NCBI GenBank assembly: GCA_930367215.1
Contig: OV884059.1
Location: forward strand, 66,993,393 to 67,057,392
Source: Pollenia angustigena
Lineage: Eukaryota; Arthropoda; Insecta; Diptera; Polleniidae
DNA: 64,000 nt
Direction: 5' to 3'
Made by a program: the position numbers and the translations under genes. Shown here piece by piece: positions 45,852 to 57,052 of this stretch. The notes under the pieces are model-generated. The model was not told the DNA's origin. It did not search any database and was given only the letters and a program-made list of their open reading frames with translations. Numbering within the stretch: position 1 is the stretch's first letter; every line of letters starts with the position of its first letter.

Positions 45852-47017
45852 AAATATCGTAGCACTTTTATAATATATAACGAAATCTCTGTGTGTTTTG
45901 TTGTTGGATTTTACAAAAAAACTATGATATTTTGCATTTGCACTATTACATCACTAATACTTGAATGAACTCCGCTAATATTTTAATTTTTTAATTTCTT
46001 TAAACTTATTTTTTTATGGAATTTTATCCTTTAATTGTTTAACCGCTCACAAATAAAAAAACGACACAACTTCTTCAAAATTATTTTACAAATGGCGCTA
46101 ACATAATATGATTAGAGTAAAAATAGTTTGATTGCATCTTTAACATAATATGATAAATGTATAGAAAGTTATCATGTTATGGCTGTTAAATAAAATGATA
46201 TGGTTGTGAGAAATATAATATGTTAAGAAAGTTATCATAATTAAGTTGTTAGAAAAATTATTATTTTTCGGTCAACAATACTCAAATTCATAATTGCGAT
46301 AAACATTGATATGCTTACAGCAACTATAATATTGTTGATATTAAATAAAAATAACAATTATTTGTGTACGACAATAATATATTGTTACATTAAACATAGT
46401 GTTGTTGCCGTAACCATGCCCAACCATATTTTTCCTCTGCGTGATTATAATAAAAAAAGCTTAATAGGTAGATATTCGTAAATAATTCCTTGTATTTTTA
46501 TTATATTCTGAATTAGAATTGACGCTTTCTGAATTACAATCGATCATTTCTGATTTACAATTGACGCTTTCTGAATCACAATTAACTAATCTGAATTACA
46601 ATTTACGCTTTCTGAATTACAATTGACTAATCTGAATTACAATTTACGCTTTCTGAATTACAATTGACTTATATGGAGTACATTTGACGCTTTCTGAATC
46701 ACAATTGACTAATCTGAATTACAATTGACGCTTTCTGAATTACAACTGGAAAAGGTGTAGTTGGATTTAGCACCATATAATGAACAGCCAAAGCAAGTTC
46801 TTTAAAATGGTACGTACATGACGTGTCCTAATAGATATAACCTTTTTGCCAAAACTGATTTAAATAAGATGGAATATCATCCAATAACAAACGGTCATTT
46901 TGTCCATTGTGTTGTATAAACATCCAAAAGTACGATACGATTCATTAATATCTTTAATAACAACGAATTTTGTTTTCGATAATAATTTGCCACATTTTAT
47001 AATTATTAATTCTTTTT

Positions 47018-47470
47018 ATACCCACACCACAATAGTGGAGAGGGTATTATGCATTTGTGCTGATGTGTGTAACGCCTTAAAATATTGGTCCTCGACCCAC
47101 CTTAAAGTATACCGATCGTCTTAGAATCACTTTCTGAGTCGAACTAACGATGTCCGTCCGGCTGGCAGGCTGGCTGGCTGGCTGTCCATGTAACCTTGTG
47201 CGCAAAGTACAGGTCGCAATTTTGGAGATAATTTGATGAAATTTGGGTCATAGGTTTTTATTGGCACAAGGACCAAGCCTATTGAAAATGGCCCAAATCG
47301 TAGGACCACGAAGGAAGATAGGGGGAAATTTCTTCCTCTCAGAAACTATCAAACCGATTTCAATGAAATTTAAAACATAGATAGAACCATATCTATATGG
47401 ACACAAAATGTATGCAAATCGGCTATAACAAAAAATTGGACTTTTGGCCGATGAAAATAAATTTTCAGCC
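47018..47470 (+). repeat. TTTATACCC repeat, variant with TATGCATTTGTGCTG
   Basis: It starts TTTTTATACCCACACCACAA, contains AGAGGGTATTATGCATTTG, AACGATGTCCGTCCGGCTGG with (GGCT)n and a TTTCTTCCTCTCAGAAAC block. It shares these with 53050-53950. It is non-coding; open frames across it are chance. Confidence 0.65.
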
Positions 47471-47568
47471 ACAGTGCGTCATACGCCTGTTACCGGCGCA
47501 CGCTGTTCATATTTTGAAAAGGCAGCCAAAACAATTTTTTTGTGCTCCGATTTTAATATTATTTTATT

Positions 47569-47840
47569 CCCAGTAAAAACTAGGCTTACTTTTTCAAAAT
47601 GAATAGCTTTTTTAACTCATTATTTAGTAGCTTTGTTCTATAACCACATCTATAACAACTTCTATAACTACTTTTTTCTGGATGTGTGTAGTTAAAAAAA
47701 ATAATGACTTACTTTTAAATGCGTTCATTTTGGGGCATCCCTTGTAAAATTCATTGGTTCTTTCAGTGGAAATGTAAGTAGTGCTCTTATGTTTTTCTAA
47801 TTACTCAACACATTATTTTGTAGGCGAAGTTTTTACTGGG
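47569..47840. mobile_element. CCCAGTAAAAAC MITE, copy 1
   Basis: The ends CCCAGTAAAAACTAGGCTAC-like and, inverted, CCCAGTAAAAACTTCGCCTAC enclose 272 bp without coding sequence. A second copy is at 56486-56746. Confidence 0.7.
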
Positions 47841-48645
47841 TTCATATACAAGTAAACCTCGGGTGCCAAAAAAATTCAACCCTATTTAAACTTTTTAGTT
47901 GAGAACAGGGTGGCCCAAAATGGGCTTTCTCAGTATTTGGCTATAGTTATATATTTCTTAGTAAATTTTTAAAGTTGATATGCTCATAACTTTTTTGTTT
48001 TTCAAGACAGAATAAGTTTTGTGTATTAGCTTATTGATTATTAGTAGTTTTAAGCATTAAACTTTGCGACCCGTAGAACTATTTAATTTTTCTATTTTTT
48101 TGAATGCAAAATTTCGGGGAAATCTTCTACTGAGGGCTATTTTACAGAGGAGTGTCATGACTGGACTCCGTCTATAAATCATGCTACTAACTGTCGTGAT
48201 GATCGGTTCATAATTTACCATAGGCCCCATATAAAGTTAACCCTCACAAATATGTTAGTACGTCTAAAACCGTAACAAATAATGCAATTGTAGTAATAAG
48301 TCTAGAAATCATACCACAAAATTTCGTGACGATCCGTCGTGATCGAGCAATTTTATTTCTAATTCTTTCAGTTGATACTAAAATAATCGAAATTATTTTT
48401 TCAGTATTGTGAAATTCAGATTGATGCTTTAAAACACTGAAAAAAATAGTTCCGAATCGTCCAGTATTGACTGAAATAATTAGATATTAAATATCGAGAA
48501 AGTACTCGTTCACGACTGCCAGAATTAGGCCCCTGGCTTCTTTAAGCCTGTAGAATTAATTTATTATTTTTATTTATTATCTACATATTTAAAAAAACAA
48601 AAAAAAAAATACATACATACATATATGTATATGGGCATTTCCTTG

Positions 48646-49290
48646 GGTCACGAACGTACGTTCGTACGCTTTTGATGTACAAATAATATAGAAAACAAAA
48701 CTTTTGCTAGTATTTTTTTCGATTCGATAGCATTTGGGTAGCTCTATGTTTAGTAAGCAAAAGATGGATTTCATCGAGTTTAAGTTTTCATAATAAGAGT
48801 TATAAACGTGTGGTCACGAACGTACGCAAAATAGAAGTCAACTTTGGCTTACAGTAGCGAAATGTAAAATCTGCGCAATGGAACGGAATATTCAAAAGTG
48901 ATTAATTTATTTTAAAAGTGTATTAATGTAGGTCTCCATCCAGTATTTACAAAATAAAACATCTCTCTTGGTTTTTGCTTAATTGGCTTATTTACCGGTC
49001 GCGAACGTACGGATCGCGAACGTACGATTTTTCCTATGCTATGAAACCGCATATCTCAGCTGGTTTACTTGAGGAAATTGGGCTGGAACTGGAAAATTGT
49101 CATAATCTCTCCATTACAATTAATTGTAAAGAAGTATCAAGTTTTTTTGTTAAGGAAATTTGCAGACATTTATGGGAAAATGCGTGGTGATAATAATAAA
49201 AAAACATATGGAAAAATCGTACGTTGCTATCGAATCGAAAAAATGCTAGGAAAAGTTTTGTTTTCTATATTATTTGTACATCTTTTATAA
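48646..49290. repeat. CGAACGTACG motifs within inverted arms
   Basis: The motif GGTCACGAACGTACG, or a GGTCGCG/ATCGCG variant, occurs at 48646, 48811, 48999 and 49012. Arms at 48659-48733 and 49226-49288 are inverted copies (TGTACAAATAATATAGAAAAC, TTTTCGATTCGATAGCA). This is the layout of repeated binding sites at a transposon end. Confidence 0.6.
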
Positions 49291-49349
49291 GAACAAAGGC
49301 TTTTTTATACATAATCATAAACAATAAAAGACGATGATAATCAACATTT

Positions 49350-50036
49350 CTGTGGCCGTATGGAAAAACTAGTTAACTCCACTTTTTGAGTAACACCAGA
49401 AATAGTGTTTCATTTGCTATCACTCTGTCAGATCGAAATTTTGATATTGTATCTCATATAAAAGTTATTTGAAAACCAAAAATCAGAAAAATCCCAAATT
49501 TTTTGAAAAAACAAGATAACTCCATACATTTTTTGAAAAAACAAGTTAACTCCATAATGTCTTAAAAAACAGAGAAATAAGAAGTTTAAAACGACGTTGT
49601 TTCGAAAATTAAGAGAAAAAGAGCGAAATACATAAAACAAATTCGGGTCACAAGCTCTTTGGGTCAAAATGCTGAACCTAAAAATTGCAACTCCCGATAA
49701 TATAAAGAATGCATTCTTTATATACATATTATATCAATTCTGAAGTTCTTGATTTATAGTATACGACTGCCAAACACCCGAAATCTTTTTGAGTAATAGT
49801 ATTTAACCCACATGGATCTACCGTACCATATGTCGCACAGTAACTTTGAGAAAGGTTTCAACTTACCCATTAATATTATTTTTTTTTGTTTCTGTTGCAA
49901 AGATAATATTAAGGTGTTTTTACGTACAAAAATAATAATAACTTTTTTATCCAGTTTTTTTTCTTGGAATAAATCTGGAAGACAAGCAAATTTTATAAAA
50001 AAAATGGAGTAACATAGTTTTTATATACCGCCACAG
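49350..50036. mobile_element. CTGTGG-ended element, 687 bp
   Basis: The ends CTGTGGCCGTATGG...AACTCCA and, inverted, CTGTGGCGGTATAT...ACTCCA are flanked by ATTT (49346-49349 and 50037-50040). A further, better matching right end (ATACAGCCACAG then ATTT) is at 51211, so a larger element 49350-51211 is an alternative reading. AACAAGNTAACTCCAT is repeated inside. Confidence 0.65.
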
Positions 50037-50060
50037 ATTTGTTTAAATAAAAACAAATTA

Positions 50061-50170
50061 ACTGCCCGGTCCACGATGTAGACAAGAACATTTCTTTTGT
50101 ATATTTATATTGAAAACAAAAAAATTTTAGTTTTTTATTACTGTCTTGTCGACATTGTGGGCCTCGCAGT
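50061..50170. mobile_element. 110-bp MITE
   Basis: ACTGCCCGGTCCACGATGTA and, inverted, ACTGCGAGGCCCACAATGTC, both continuing into GACAAGA, bound the element; AAATT lies on both sides. It is non-coding. Confidence 0.6.
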
Positions 50171-50950
50171 AAATTTCTTAATTTTTAAATTAAACTAAGA
50201 ACATATTCATTTTTTTAACACAATACGATATTTAATACTAATACAATTTTAATATTATAAAATTATTTTCTCTGGAACCTTGACGATCTTCTCAATGTTA
50301 AATGTTCATCCAACGGAGACACATTTAAGCTTTTGCCGAATTCCTGATTAAAACTTCTATTGAGCTTTTACCGGCTTGATTTGATTTTGTTTTCGAAAGC
50401 ATTTATTTCGAAATTTTCGAGATCTTCATCTGATTCCTCGATCACGTTTTGCATCCTTTTATTTTGTCCCGTGCTGCCTTCTGGAATAATTTCCTCCAAC
50501 TTAGTCTGCGTTTGCATGAGGTGAAGGTCTGGATCAACGTTTATGTTAGTCGGATTGTAATTTTTGACAGTGTTTTTGGTCAGCTAAACTAAAAACGATT
50601 TTATTACGAAGTTTATTAGAAAAATTTAACGGAACACCTTTTGTTTAAAATTATAATATTTATTGAAATAAAATAAACCACAAACTCAATAGCTGTTTTC
50701 AATTTCAACCTATGTTAAACCGAGTATAACGTTAATCCACGTCCCAAAAAAAAAACAAGAAGGGTAAATTTATTAATTAAGTATTTGCATAAAAACAGAC
50801 AAAAACTCGGCTTAGTTTTTGATATATAAGCATAAAAGGAAAATTAAATAACGGGTAAATTAACGTGCTGAGCCAAATAGTTAATGTTTTTCCACAAATC
50901 ATTACTTAAGTTGCCTTAATTCCGTAAAATATTAATATAATTTGAGAAAA
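50171..50950. other. Non-coding stretch
   Basis: No supportable gene. A minus-strand frame near 50280-50480 has a few coding-like words (acidic and polar residues) but too many interruptions to call. Confidence 0.35.
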
Positions 50951-51454
50951 ACAATTTTTTCGAAAAAACTAGATAACTCCACTTTTCGAAAGAACAAGAT
51001 AACTGACACTGATTTTCGGTTTTAATGTCCAAAAATTAGTTTAATGGAACCAGAAATCTTTAACATTATTTAAAATTATGTTTTGATAAGTGCGCATGCA
51101 TAATAACATAAATTCATATGAAATAATTAGCGAACTATTTTTAAAACTTAAAGTGTGTTTTTCTCGTGTTTTAAAAAAATGGAGTTATCTAGTTTTCCCA
51201 TACAGCCACAGATTTTATTTTTTCATCCTGGTAGACCATTCTGGGGAAATGCCCATATATATTTTCTCTGTATTTTAAATCCATACTCTAAATAAATATA
51301 AAATCTCCTCCTGAAAACCGCTTTAATACGCTTAAAACTAAAACGCCCAAGCGGCGTTATCCACAATCAAAATGTCGGCATACACATATTTGAAAATTTA
51401 CCTTTTAGGAGGTTAAAGTATGTAAAAGGGGGAACTTAAGGCACATTACCATTT

Positions 51455-52475
51455 TAATCAAAACTGTTTATGGTTTTTTAATCCAAATTTTAATATTTTT
51501 GATCAGGCTAATAGCCTTTTTACACTGATCAACATCTAACATCTACCATCAATTTCCCACCATTTGCGAAGATGTTAACATCTTTCCATAAGAAATACAT
51601 AGGGCTAAAAAACAACATCTTTCAACATCTTTAAAAGATGTTCTTATCTCATTTTATTCCACTCTACATCTTTCGATTATTTTAGTGTCATCACTATAAA
51701 AGTGTCAATAAGTTCTATTATTATTGTGGCATCACTGACAAAATGGAAGTTGATTTGAAAGCAGCGTTACCATTTGTCAAGTTTTATATCTTAATGCAAT
51801 GTTTTTTTGTTAAGTATTTTTTATATTTTTAAACAAATTGAACTTCAAATACATTTTTGAGTTTTCTTTTTAAATGTTGGCACTTTTGTGAGAAAAAAAC
51901 ATTTTTAATTTATTAAATTTTTTTTTTCAAATATGGTGACATTTTTGTTTGATGGCAGATGTTAGATGTGAGCAATGTAAACGAGTGTATCACATTTTCT
52001 ACATCTTTGATGGTAGATGTTAGATGTTGATCAGTGTAAAAACCCTATAAAGCTCATCAAAATTAATTTTCATTAAATTATTTTTATGAAGAAAAAAACT
52101 TACAACATGCCATTAATAAAAATTTATTGATAATTTTTCATTCTTGACTGAGCTGGGCATCGAACCCAGGTTTTCACGGACAGGTTGCCATGCCATGTTT
52201 CGATTGTAACCATATAATCTCTTCAGAGGTGTTTTGCCGTTTAACACTCACCGCCATTGACTACGGCTGGCAGTCAATAGTTAAACATCAATCTTTAAAC
52301 CAAATGGTAATTTCACCCTGGTAGATCGAAATTTGTTTTATCTTTTTTAATTAATTTACATGATCTACCTTAAGATAATTACTTCTGTTTTTCGTACTTA
52401 CTTCTGTTTTTCGTACTTTTTGACAGAATTCTTCTAGAAGTCCAAAGTACATTTTTCTGTTTTTTATGTTTTCAT
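51455..52475 (-). mobile_element. SINE-like copy split by a MITE
   Basis: The pieces 51455-51511 and 52048-52475 align with 28170-28620 (TTTATGGTTTTTTAATCCAA, then GATAATTTTTCATTCTTGAC, a B-box-like GGGTTCGATGCCC on the minus strand, and the TAAACATCAATCTTTAAACC part). The 536-bp Harbinger MITE sits between them with a TAA duplication. Confidence 0.65.
51512..52047. mobile_element. PIF/Harbinger-type MITE, 536 bp (second copy)
   Basis: Starts TAGCCTTTTTACACTGATC, ends GATCAGTGTAAAAACCCTA, flanked by TAA (51509-51511 and 52048-52050). It has the same length as 26545-27080 and only scattered substitutions from it. The host SINE sequence confirms the insertion point. Confidence 0.88.
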
Positions 52476-53049
52476 TTCTTTATAAACATAATTTAATGAA
52501 AATTAAATTTGTTGAACTTTAGCCTAATTTAAAAAAATAAAAGTTTATGTACATACAATTTGTAACCATGTTGTATTTTTTGCTTAAAGTTTCACCAGGG
52601 ACATACATACACGTCAAGAAATTTTTACTAAATATGGCTTGAACCAAGAAAATTTTTCATGATGCTCGTCCAAGCCAAAAATTACTTATTCTAAGTATAT
52701 GTGTGGCAAGATTAGATTTTGGATTTTCTTGTTTTATGAAACGATAAACTTCTTTCCGTGTAGATTTGAAAAATTTTAATTTTGTACAAAACAGGATGAA
52801 AATGTGTACTTTAGGTAATTTATTAAACACATTTTACTATAACTTGCTGCAAAAAATTTACATTTTTTAAGTCGCCCTTTTAGGTGGTAAAAGAAGGAAA
52901 GAGGGAAATTTTTGGTACTTTTTAATCGAATCCATTTAGACGGCAAAATTTAAAAAATTGTTTTTATTTTTATGCTTAAACTATCGCCAAGGGATTAACT
53001 TGAAGGGACAAAACAGGATCCAAATTTGTACTTCTGGTACTTTTAATAT

Positions 53050-53950
53050 ACTCGTTTTTATACCCACATCACAATAGTGCAGAGGATCCCAGCGGGAATA
53101 CTTAGAAGACCTTCTTACTTCAGGCCTTTTTAAAGGCCTACTTGACAATTTTTTTAATTCAATTACAATTCTTATCTAACTGACAAAGAATGCCTCATAG
53201 AAGGCCTCGGCTCTTTAGTATAAAATATAAGACACACATTTCGTATTCGCTTCTATGAGAAGGGAGTAGAGAAGGAGAAACATTTCTTGTATTTTTTTTT
53301 TGCAGAAGCAAAATAACTATTATTTTTGATCACGTTAACATTCTTGTATACCTGCTAAAGAAGCGAGAGCGGATGGATTACTCCGCAATGACAGCGTGTG
53401 TAAAAAGATATGAGTATGGAATGGAGCGAGCAGGCCTTCCAGAAGGTATCCGTACTCCTTCTTTTTCCCGCTGGGGTATAATGCATTTGTGCTGAATCTT
53501 AAATATACCGGTCGACACAAAATCACTTTCTCAGTCGATCTAACGATGTCCGTCCGGCTGGCTGGCAGGCTGGACGAAGGACCAAGCCTATTGGAAATGG
53601 GCCGAATCGTAGCACCACGAGGGGTGATAGGGGGCAATTTCAATTTCTCACAAACATCAAACCCGTTTAAATGACATTTAATATATAGATATATCCATAT
53701 TTATATGGACACATAAGCTATGCAGTTTTTTAAAAATAGTACCACAAGGGGAGGTAGTGGGCAATTTCTTCCTCTCACATACTTTCAATTCGATTTTAAT
53801 TAAATATAAAACATATGTAGATAGATCCATATTTATATGAACACAAAAGCATGATTTTCCATGGGTCCCGAACAGAGAATGGCTTTGTACATTTGAAAAA
53901 AAATCGCATTTAATACATGACAACAAATACACTCGTTTACGGGTCATACA
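53050..53950 (+). repeat. TTTATACCC variant repeat, split by an insertion
   Basis: TTTTTATACCCACATCACAA starts the copy; after the insertion at 53088-53475 it resumes with GTATAATGCATTTGTGCTG and AACGATGTCCGTCCGGCTGG. Similarity to 47018-47470 fades near 53950. Confidence 0.65.
53088..53475. mobile_element. 388-bp element with CCCAGCGGGAA ends
   Basis: CCCAGCGGGAATACTTAGAAG and, inverted, CCCAGCGGGAAAAAGAAGGAG bound it. The host repeat reads AGAGGGTATTATGC at this point in the copy at 47018, so the inserted segment and a GTAT-like duplication (GGAT/GTAT) are defined. It is non-coding. Confidence 0.7.
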
Positions 53951-55093
53951 GTCAAACTAGCGCAACCGCAAATATTCGCTGCTGGTTTGCAGTCATTCAA
54001 ATAACGCACATCGTGCTTTGTTATTTATACAATCGTTGCCTTCGTTTTTTTTATAAAGATTCTAAGTGTTCTGAGCGCAAATGATTGTTTGGTAAAGAAA
54101 CAAAAAATACAAACGAAAGAGCCAGAAATGAAACAATCATTACTCATGTATTTATGCAGCATTAACTATGTAGTACAAGAAAAAAAAAATTTAAATGAAA
54201 CTAAACACACATACTTATGTAGGTACACACAATTTCCATAGAAACAAAAAGTACAGTAGTAGTAGTAGTAGGTACAATGTATTTTTGTTATTGTTGTTTT
54301 TATTGTTGTTAATTTTGAAAAAGCGTCTCATCGTTGTTTATTGTTGTTGTTGTTAATGTAAACAAAAGTATAGAGAATGTGCTATTTTGAATTTACTCAG
54401 TTGTGTTATATTGCGTGAGCAACAAAAATGCAAATAAAGCACTTTCAATAAAAAACGAATAAATGAAAATATCAAATGTGTACGAAAGGAAAAAAAAATT
54501 ACCAACGTTGAACTTTGTTTTGCATGTATAGAGTTATTGTAAATTTTAGCGTATGAATAAATGCACAAAAATAGTGCGTTTTGAGGTTCTCTGGTCCCGA
54601 ATAGGAAATACTGTGGTGTAGTGTTTCATATGGTCAAGCTTGATCGGCTATGCTTTCTAACTTTAATAAATTAGCGCAAACTTAAAATTTATGTTCGTAA
54701 ACATATAGACAGCAAGCAAATAACGTATTTTTGAGACAAAAAGCAGGGTAAAAATAGTACTCTTTGTAGTGAAACGGTTTAACACTAAAATTTACTTTTT
54801 TTGTTGAGTCGTATAAAAGTCAGCGGGATATTCAACAGATTGACAGACAGACGAACATAGTTAAATTGATATTGAATTACTTAAGGCTTCAAAATATATA
54901 TGTATACTTTATCAGGTCTTCAATGAATATTTAAGAGTTTAACGCAAACATAATTACAAACTAGTGGTGAGGAGGATATCAATAGAATAGAAAACAAATT
55001 TAAAATTTTATGAGAAACATTAGGAATTTGTGCTTTAACTGCGATTAAAAACAAACTAAAATTAATTTAAATATTTATTTTAATTTTTTCAAG
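53951..55093 (+). other. End of intron 1, non-coding
   Basis: AT-rich sequence with a (TAG)n run near 54255 and (TTG)n runs near 54290-54360. No element or gene is recognised before the exon 2 acceptor. Confidence 0.45.
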
Positions 55094-55269
55094 GATTATT
55101 TAAGCAACAGGACTTAATGCATACATCAACTGAAATGCCAACCGAAATGTATATACGACAAGTTACTCCTGACACATATAGACAAGTTTTGCGATCGATA
55201 AGACAAAAGGAAATTTACAAGATCATTGTTGATACAGATCCGGAAAATATAAAATTATTTTTTCGCGCT
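55094..55269 (+). CDS. Kainate-type glutamate receptor, exon 2
   Basis: After the acceptor TTTTTTCAAG the exon completes the Gly codon left open by exon 1 and encodes LFKQQDLMHTSTEMPTEMYI, RQVTPDTYRQVLRSIRQKEI and YKIIVDTDPENIKLFFRA. This is the middle of the amino-terminal domain. It is 176 nt long and ends in phase 0 at GTAAGT (55270). Confidence 0.9.
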
Positions 55270-55346
55270 GTAAGTACAATATATTCAATAAAAATGAATG
55301 AATAACTTTAAATATCTTTAATTTTATTTGCGGAATTTTTTTCAAG

Positions 55347-55400
55347 ATTTTGCAACTTCAAATGAATGATTATCGATACCATTATATGTTTACAACTTTT
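55347..55400 (+). CDS. Kainate-type glutamate receptor, exon 3
   Basis: An 18-codon exon between TTTTTTTCAAG and GTAAGT encodes ILQLQMNDYRYHYMFTTF in phase 0. The MNDYRYHYMFTTFD sentence across the junction with exon 4 is strongly conserved in kainate-type receptors. It is too short to be found as a separate open frame. Confidence 0.88.
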
Positions 55401-55470
55401 GTAAGTACATGTGTATATCTATGATCAATTTATTTATTATTAAACAGTTTACTCGTTGTCTTTAATGCAG

Positions 55471-55635
55471 GACCTTGAAACGTTTGATTTGGAGGATTTC
55501 AAATATAATAGTGTGAATATAACGGCGTTTCGTTTAGTAGATGTAGAAAGCAAACGTTACAATGAAATTATTGAGCAAATGCAGAAGTTTCCACACAGTG
55601 GCTTAAACATGGTGGAAGGACGTCCATATATACAA
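55471..55635 (+). CDS. Kainate-type glutamate receptor, exon 4
   Basis: After TTTAATGCAG the 55-codon exon encodes DLETFDLEDFKYNSVNITAF, RLVDVESKRYNEIIEQMQ and KFPHSGLNMVEGRPYIQ, still in the amino-terminal domain. The donor GTAAGT begins at 55636, in phase 0. The next exon (expected to start with a SALM-like sentence) was not found up to 64000, so intron 4 is at least 8.3 kb. The four exons give about 364 residues of an expected total near 900. Confidence 0.9.
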
Positions 55636-55654
55636 GTAAGTTCTGCAATAGTTA

Positions 55655-55805
55655 ATACCCTTCGTTTTGTATACCGTCCATGAAGAGGGAATAAACGATT
55701 TTTTATGTTCATCTAAGACGCTCTAAAGTATGTATATATATATATATTTTGGGTCCTTGCGTTATTCTAGGTCGATTTAGTCATGCCCGTCTGTCGAAAT
55801 TACGC
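55655..55805 (+). repeat. Fragment of TTTATACCC repeat
   Basis: AATACCCTTCGTTTTG...CTAAAGTATGTATATA...TTTTGGGTCCTTGCG and GTCGATTTAGTCATGCCCGTCTGTC: the family start, only 20 bp after the exon 4 donor. Confidence 0.55.
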
Positions 55806-56485
55806 AGGATTCTAAAGGAATCAATTTCGTTGATTAAAACAAGAAAATCCATAATAATTTTTTGATTTTAACTTCATAATAAATAATTTTTGGTTTGGAC
55901 GAGAATCATGCAAAATTTTCTTGGTCCAAGCCATATTTCAATTTTACAATTTTGTATAGTTTTGAATTGAAATTCAGTACAATCAGTAGGAAAAATTAAA
56001 AAACCTTAAAGTAATCCATTCTCCTCTAAAAATGTATATTTCCATTCTGCATTTACTACCAGCAGATATCCGCCGTGTGCTACGCTAAAAAATTATAAGA
56101 TTTTGTTTATTTGTTGAAAAAAGCAGAAATTCTTTTGTCCTATTTAGCTCCTCTTTTTTGGAAAATTTCATTGCTTATTGGGATCTATCTATGTCTTTAA
56201 TTTCATTAATATCGGTTAAAAAAGTAGTGCATTAATTGGCATACAATTTAATGGTATTTCAAAAATAGTGCTCTGCTTTGATAAGAAAATAACGTAATGG
56301 AAAAAAAATTTTAAAGGTAATGGAAATACAATAATTTTGCATTTAAATATTCTTTGATCAATTTAATGGAGTAGTGCAAAAGTATTGAAGGCTTAGAGCT
56401 GAAGCGAACCAAGTCATAAAATATAATACATTTATATATACATTCATAAATAGAATTATGTATTATTATGTCTCTTATTTAGTCC
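55806..56485. other. Intron 4, non-coding
   Basis: AT-rich sequence without a recognised element. A sentence near 55890-55960 (GGACGAGAATCATGC...GGTCCAAGCCATATTT) is an inverted relative of 52630-52690, so some repeat material is present. Confidence 0.4.
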
Positions 56486-56746
56486 CCCAGTAAAAACTTC
56501 GGCTACTTTTTTAAAATGATTAGCTTCTTTCACTCATTATTTAGTAGCTTTCATCTATATAACTACTTCTATAACTTCTTTTTTTCAGATGTATGTGGGG
56601 GAAAAAATAATGGCTTACAATTAAATGCGTTCATTTTGCGACATCCCTTGTAAAATTCACTGGTTCTTTCAGTAGAATTGGAAGTAGTATTTTTACTTTT
56701 TCCTGATTCCTTAACACATTATTTTGTAGGCGAAGTTTTTAATGGG
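56486..56746. mobile_element. CCCAGTAAAAAC MITE, copy 2
   Basis: The segment of 261 bp starts CCCAGTAAAAACTTCGGCTAC and ends GTAGGCGAAGTTTTTAATGGG. It matches 47569-47840 along its length (CATCCCTTGTAAAATTCA, TTAAATGCGTTCATTTTG). The next element begins 8 bp after its end. Confidence 0.7.
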
Positions 56747-57052
56747 CCTGTAACTAGGGTTGCCAGACGGCCTGGAATGGCCTGGATTGTCCAGGTTCCA
56801 GCTAAAATGCCATTTGTCAAGTAAAAAAACTTTATTTAATTTCGAAAAATTACTTTTTTTTTTATTAATTTATATTCATTATTGTTTAGAACAAAATCAT
56901 ATACTTAGAAAAAGTTGTAAGGAAAAAATTTCTAATTTGCCGACACACATTCCAATTAATGAGATAGAGAGAGAGGTCCAGTTTTTCAAAAATGTGATAA
57001 AAATAACGTACAAAACTTATACTAATTGATCTCGTTTGTTAGTCATGCCAAC

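Larger units (their letters stand above)
45215..46443. mobile_element. Inner element with CACGCA ends
   Basis: Inside the foldback, CACGCAAAGAAAAAACATGG and, inverted, CACGCAGAGGAAAAATATGG bound 1.2 kb rich in AATCATATTAT words. It has no coding frame and itself contains MITE copy 2 (45609-45851). Confidence 0.6.
44980..46760. mobile_element. Foldback element with tandem-repeat arms
   Basis: The ends CTACACCTTTTCCAATTGTA and complement are followed on both sides by inverted arrays of about 21-bp units (TTGTAATTCAGAAAGCGTCAA): about 180 bp on the left (44995-45178) and 250 bp on the right (46505-46745). Inverted arms built from short tandem repeats are the structure of Drosophila FB elements. 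The middle holds nested elements. No target duplication is evident. Confidence 0.78.
48631..51256. mobile_element. ATGGGCATTTCC element with nested insertions
   Basis: The ends ATGGGCATTTCC and GGAAATGCCCAT (preceded by TAT, followed by ATA) enclose 2.6 kb. On the left side are GGTCACGAACGTACG motifs and a 65-bp inverted repeat. A CTGTGG element (49350-50036) and a small MITE (50061-50170) are inserted. No transposase is seen. Confidence 0.55.
30615..55093 (+). other. Intron 1 of the receptor gene
   Basis: The donor GTAAGT at 30615 and acceptor TTTTTTCAAG at 55093 bracket 24.5 kb. Joining the flanking exons gives DYG-LFKQQ with no missing codon, as in the fly orthologues. The intron is filled with transposons listed separately. 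Parts not covered by them (30615-31255, 31400-32337, 33353-34229, 36849-37379, 38557-39345, 46761-47017, 47856-48630, 52476-53049) are AT-rich and show no gene. Confidence 0.85.

Noticed and set aside
44980..46760. CRISPR-like array of short repeats
   Set aside because: The units are contiguous without unique spacers and form inverted arms of a eukaryotic foldback transposon.
53335..53643. 102-codon minus-strand frame
   Set aside because: It spans the junction of a MITE-like insertion and a dispersed repeat, so it is chance.
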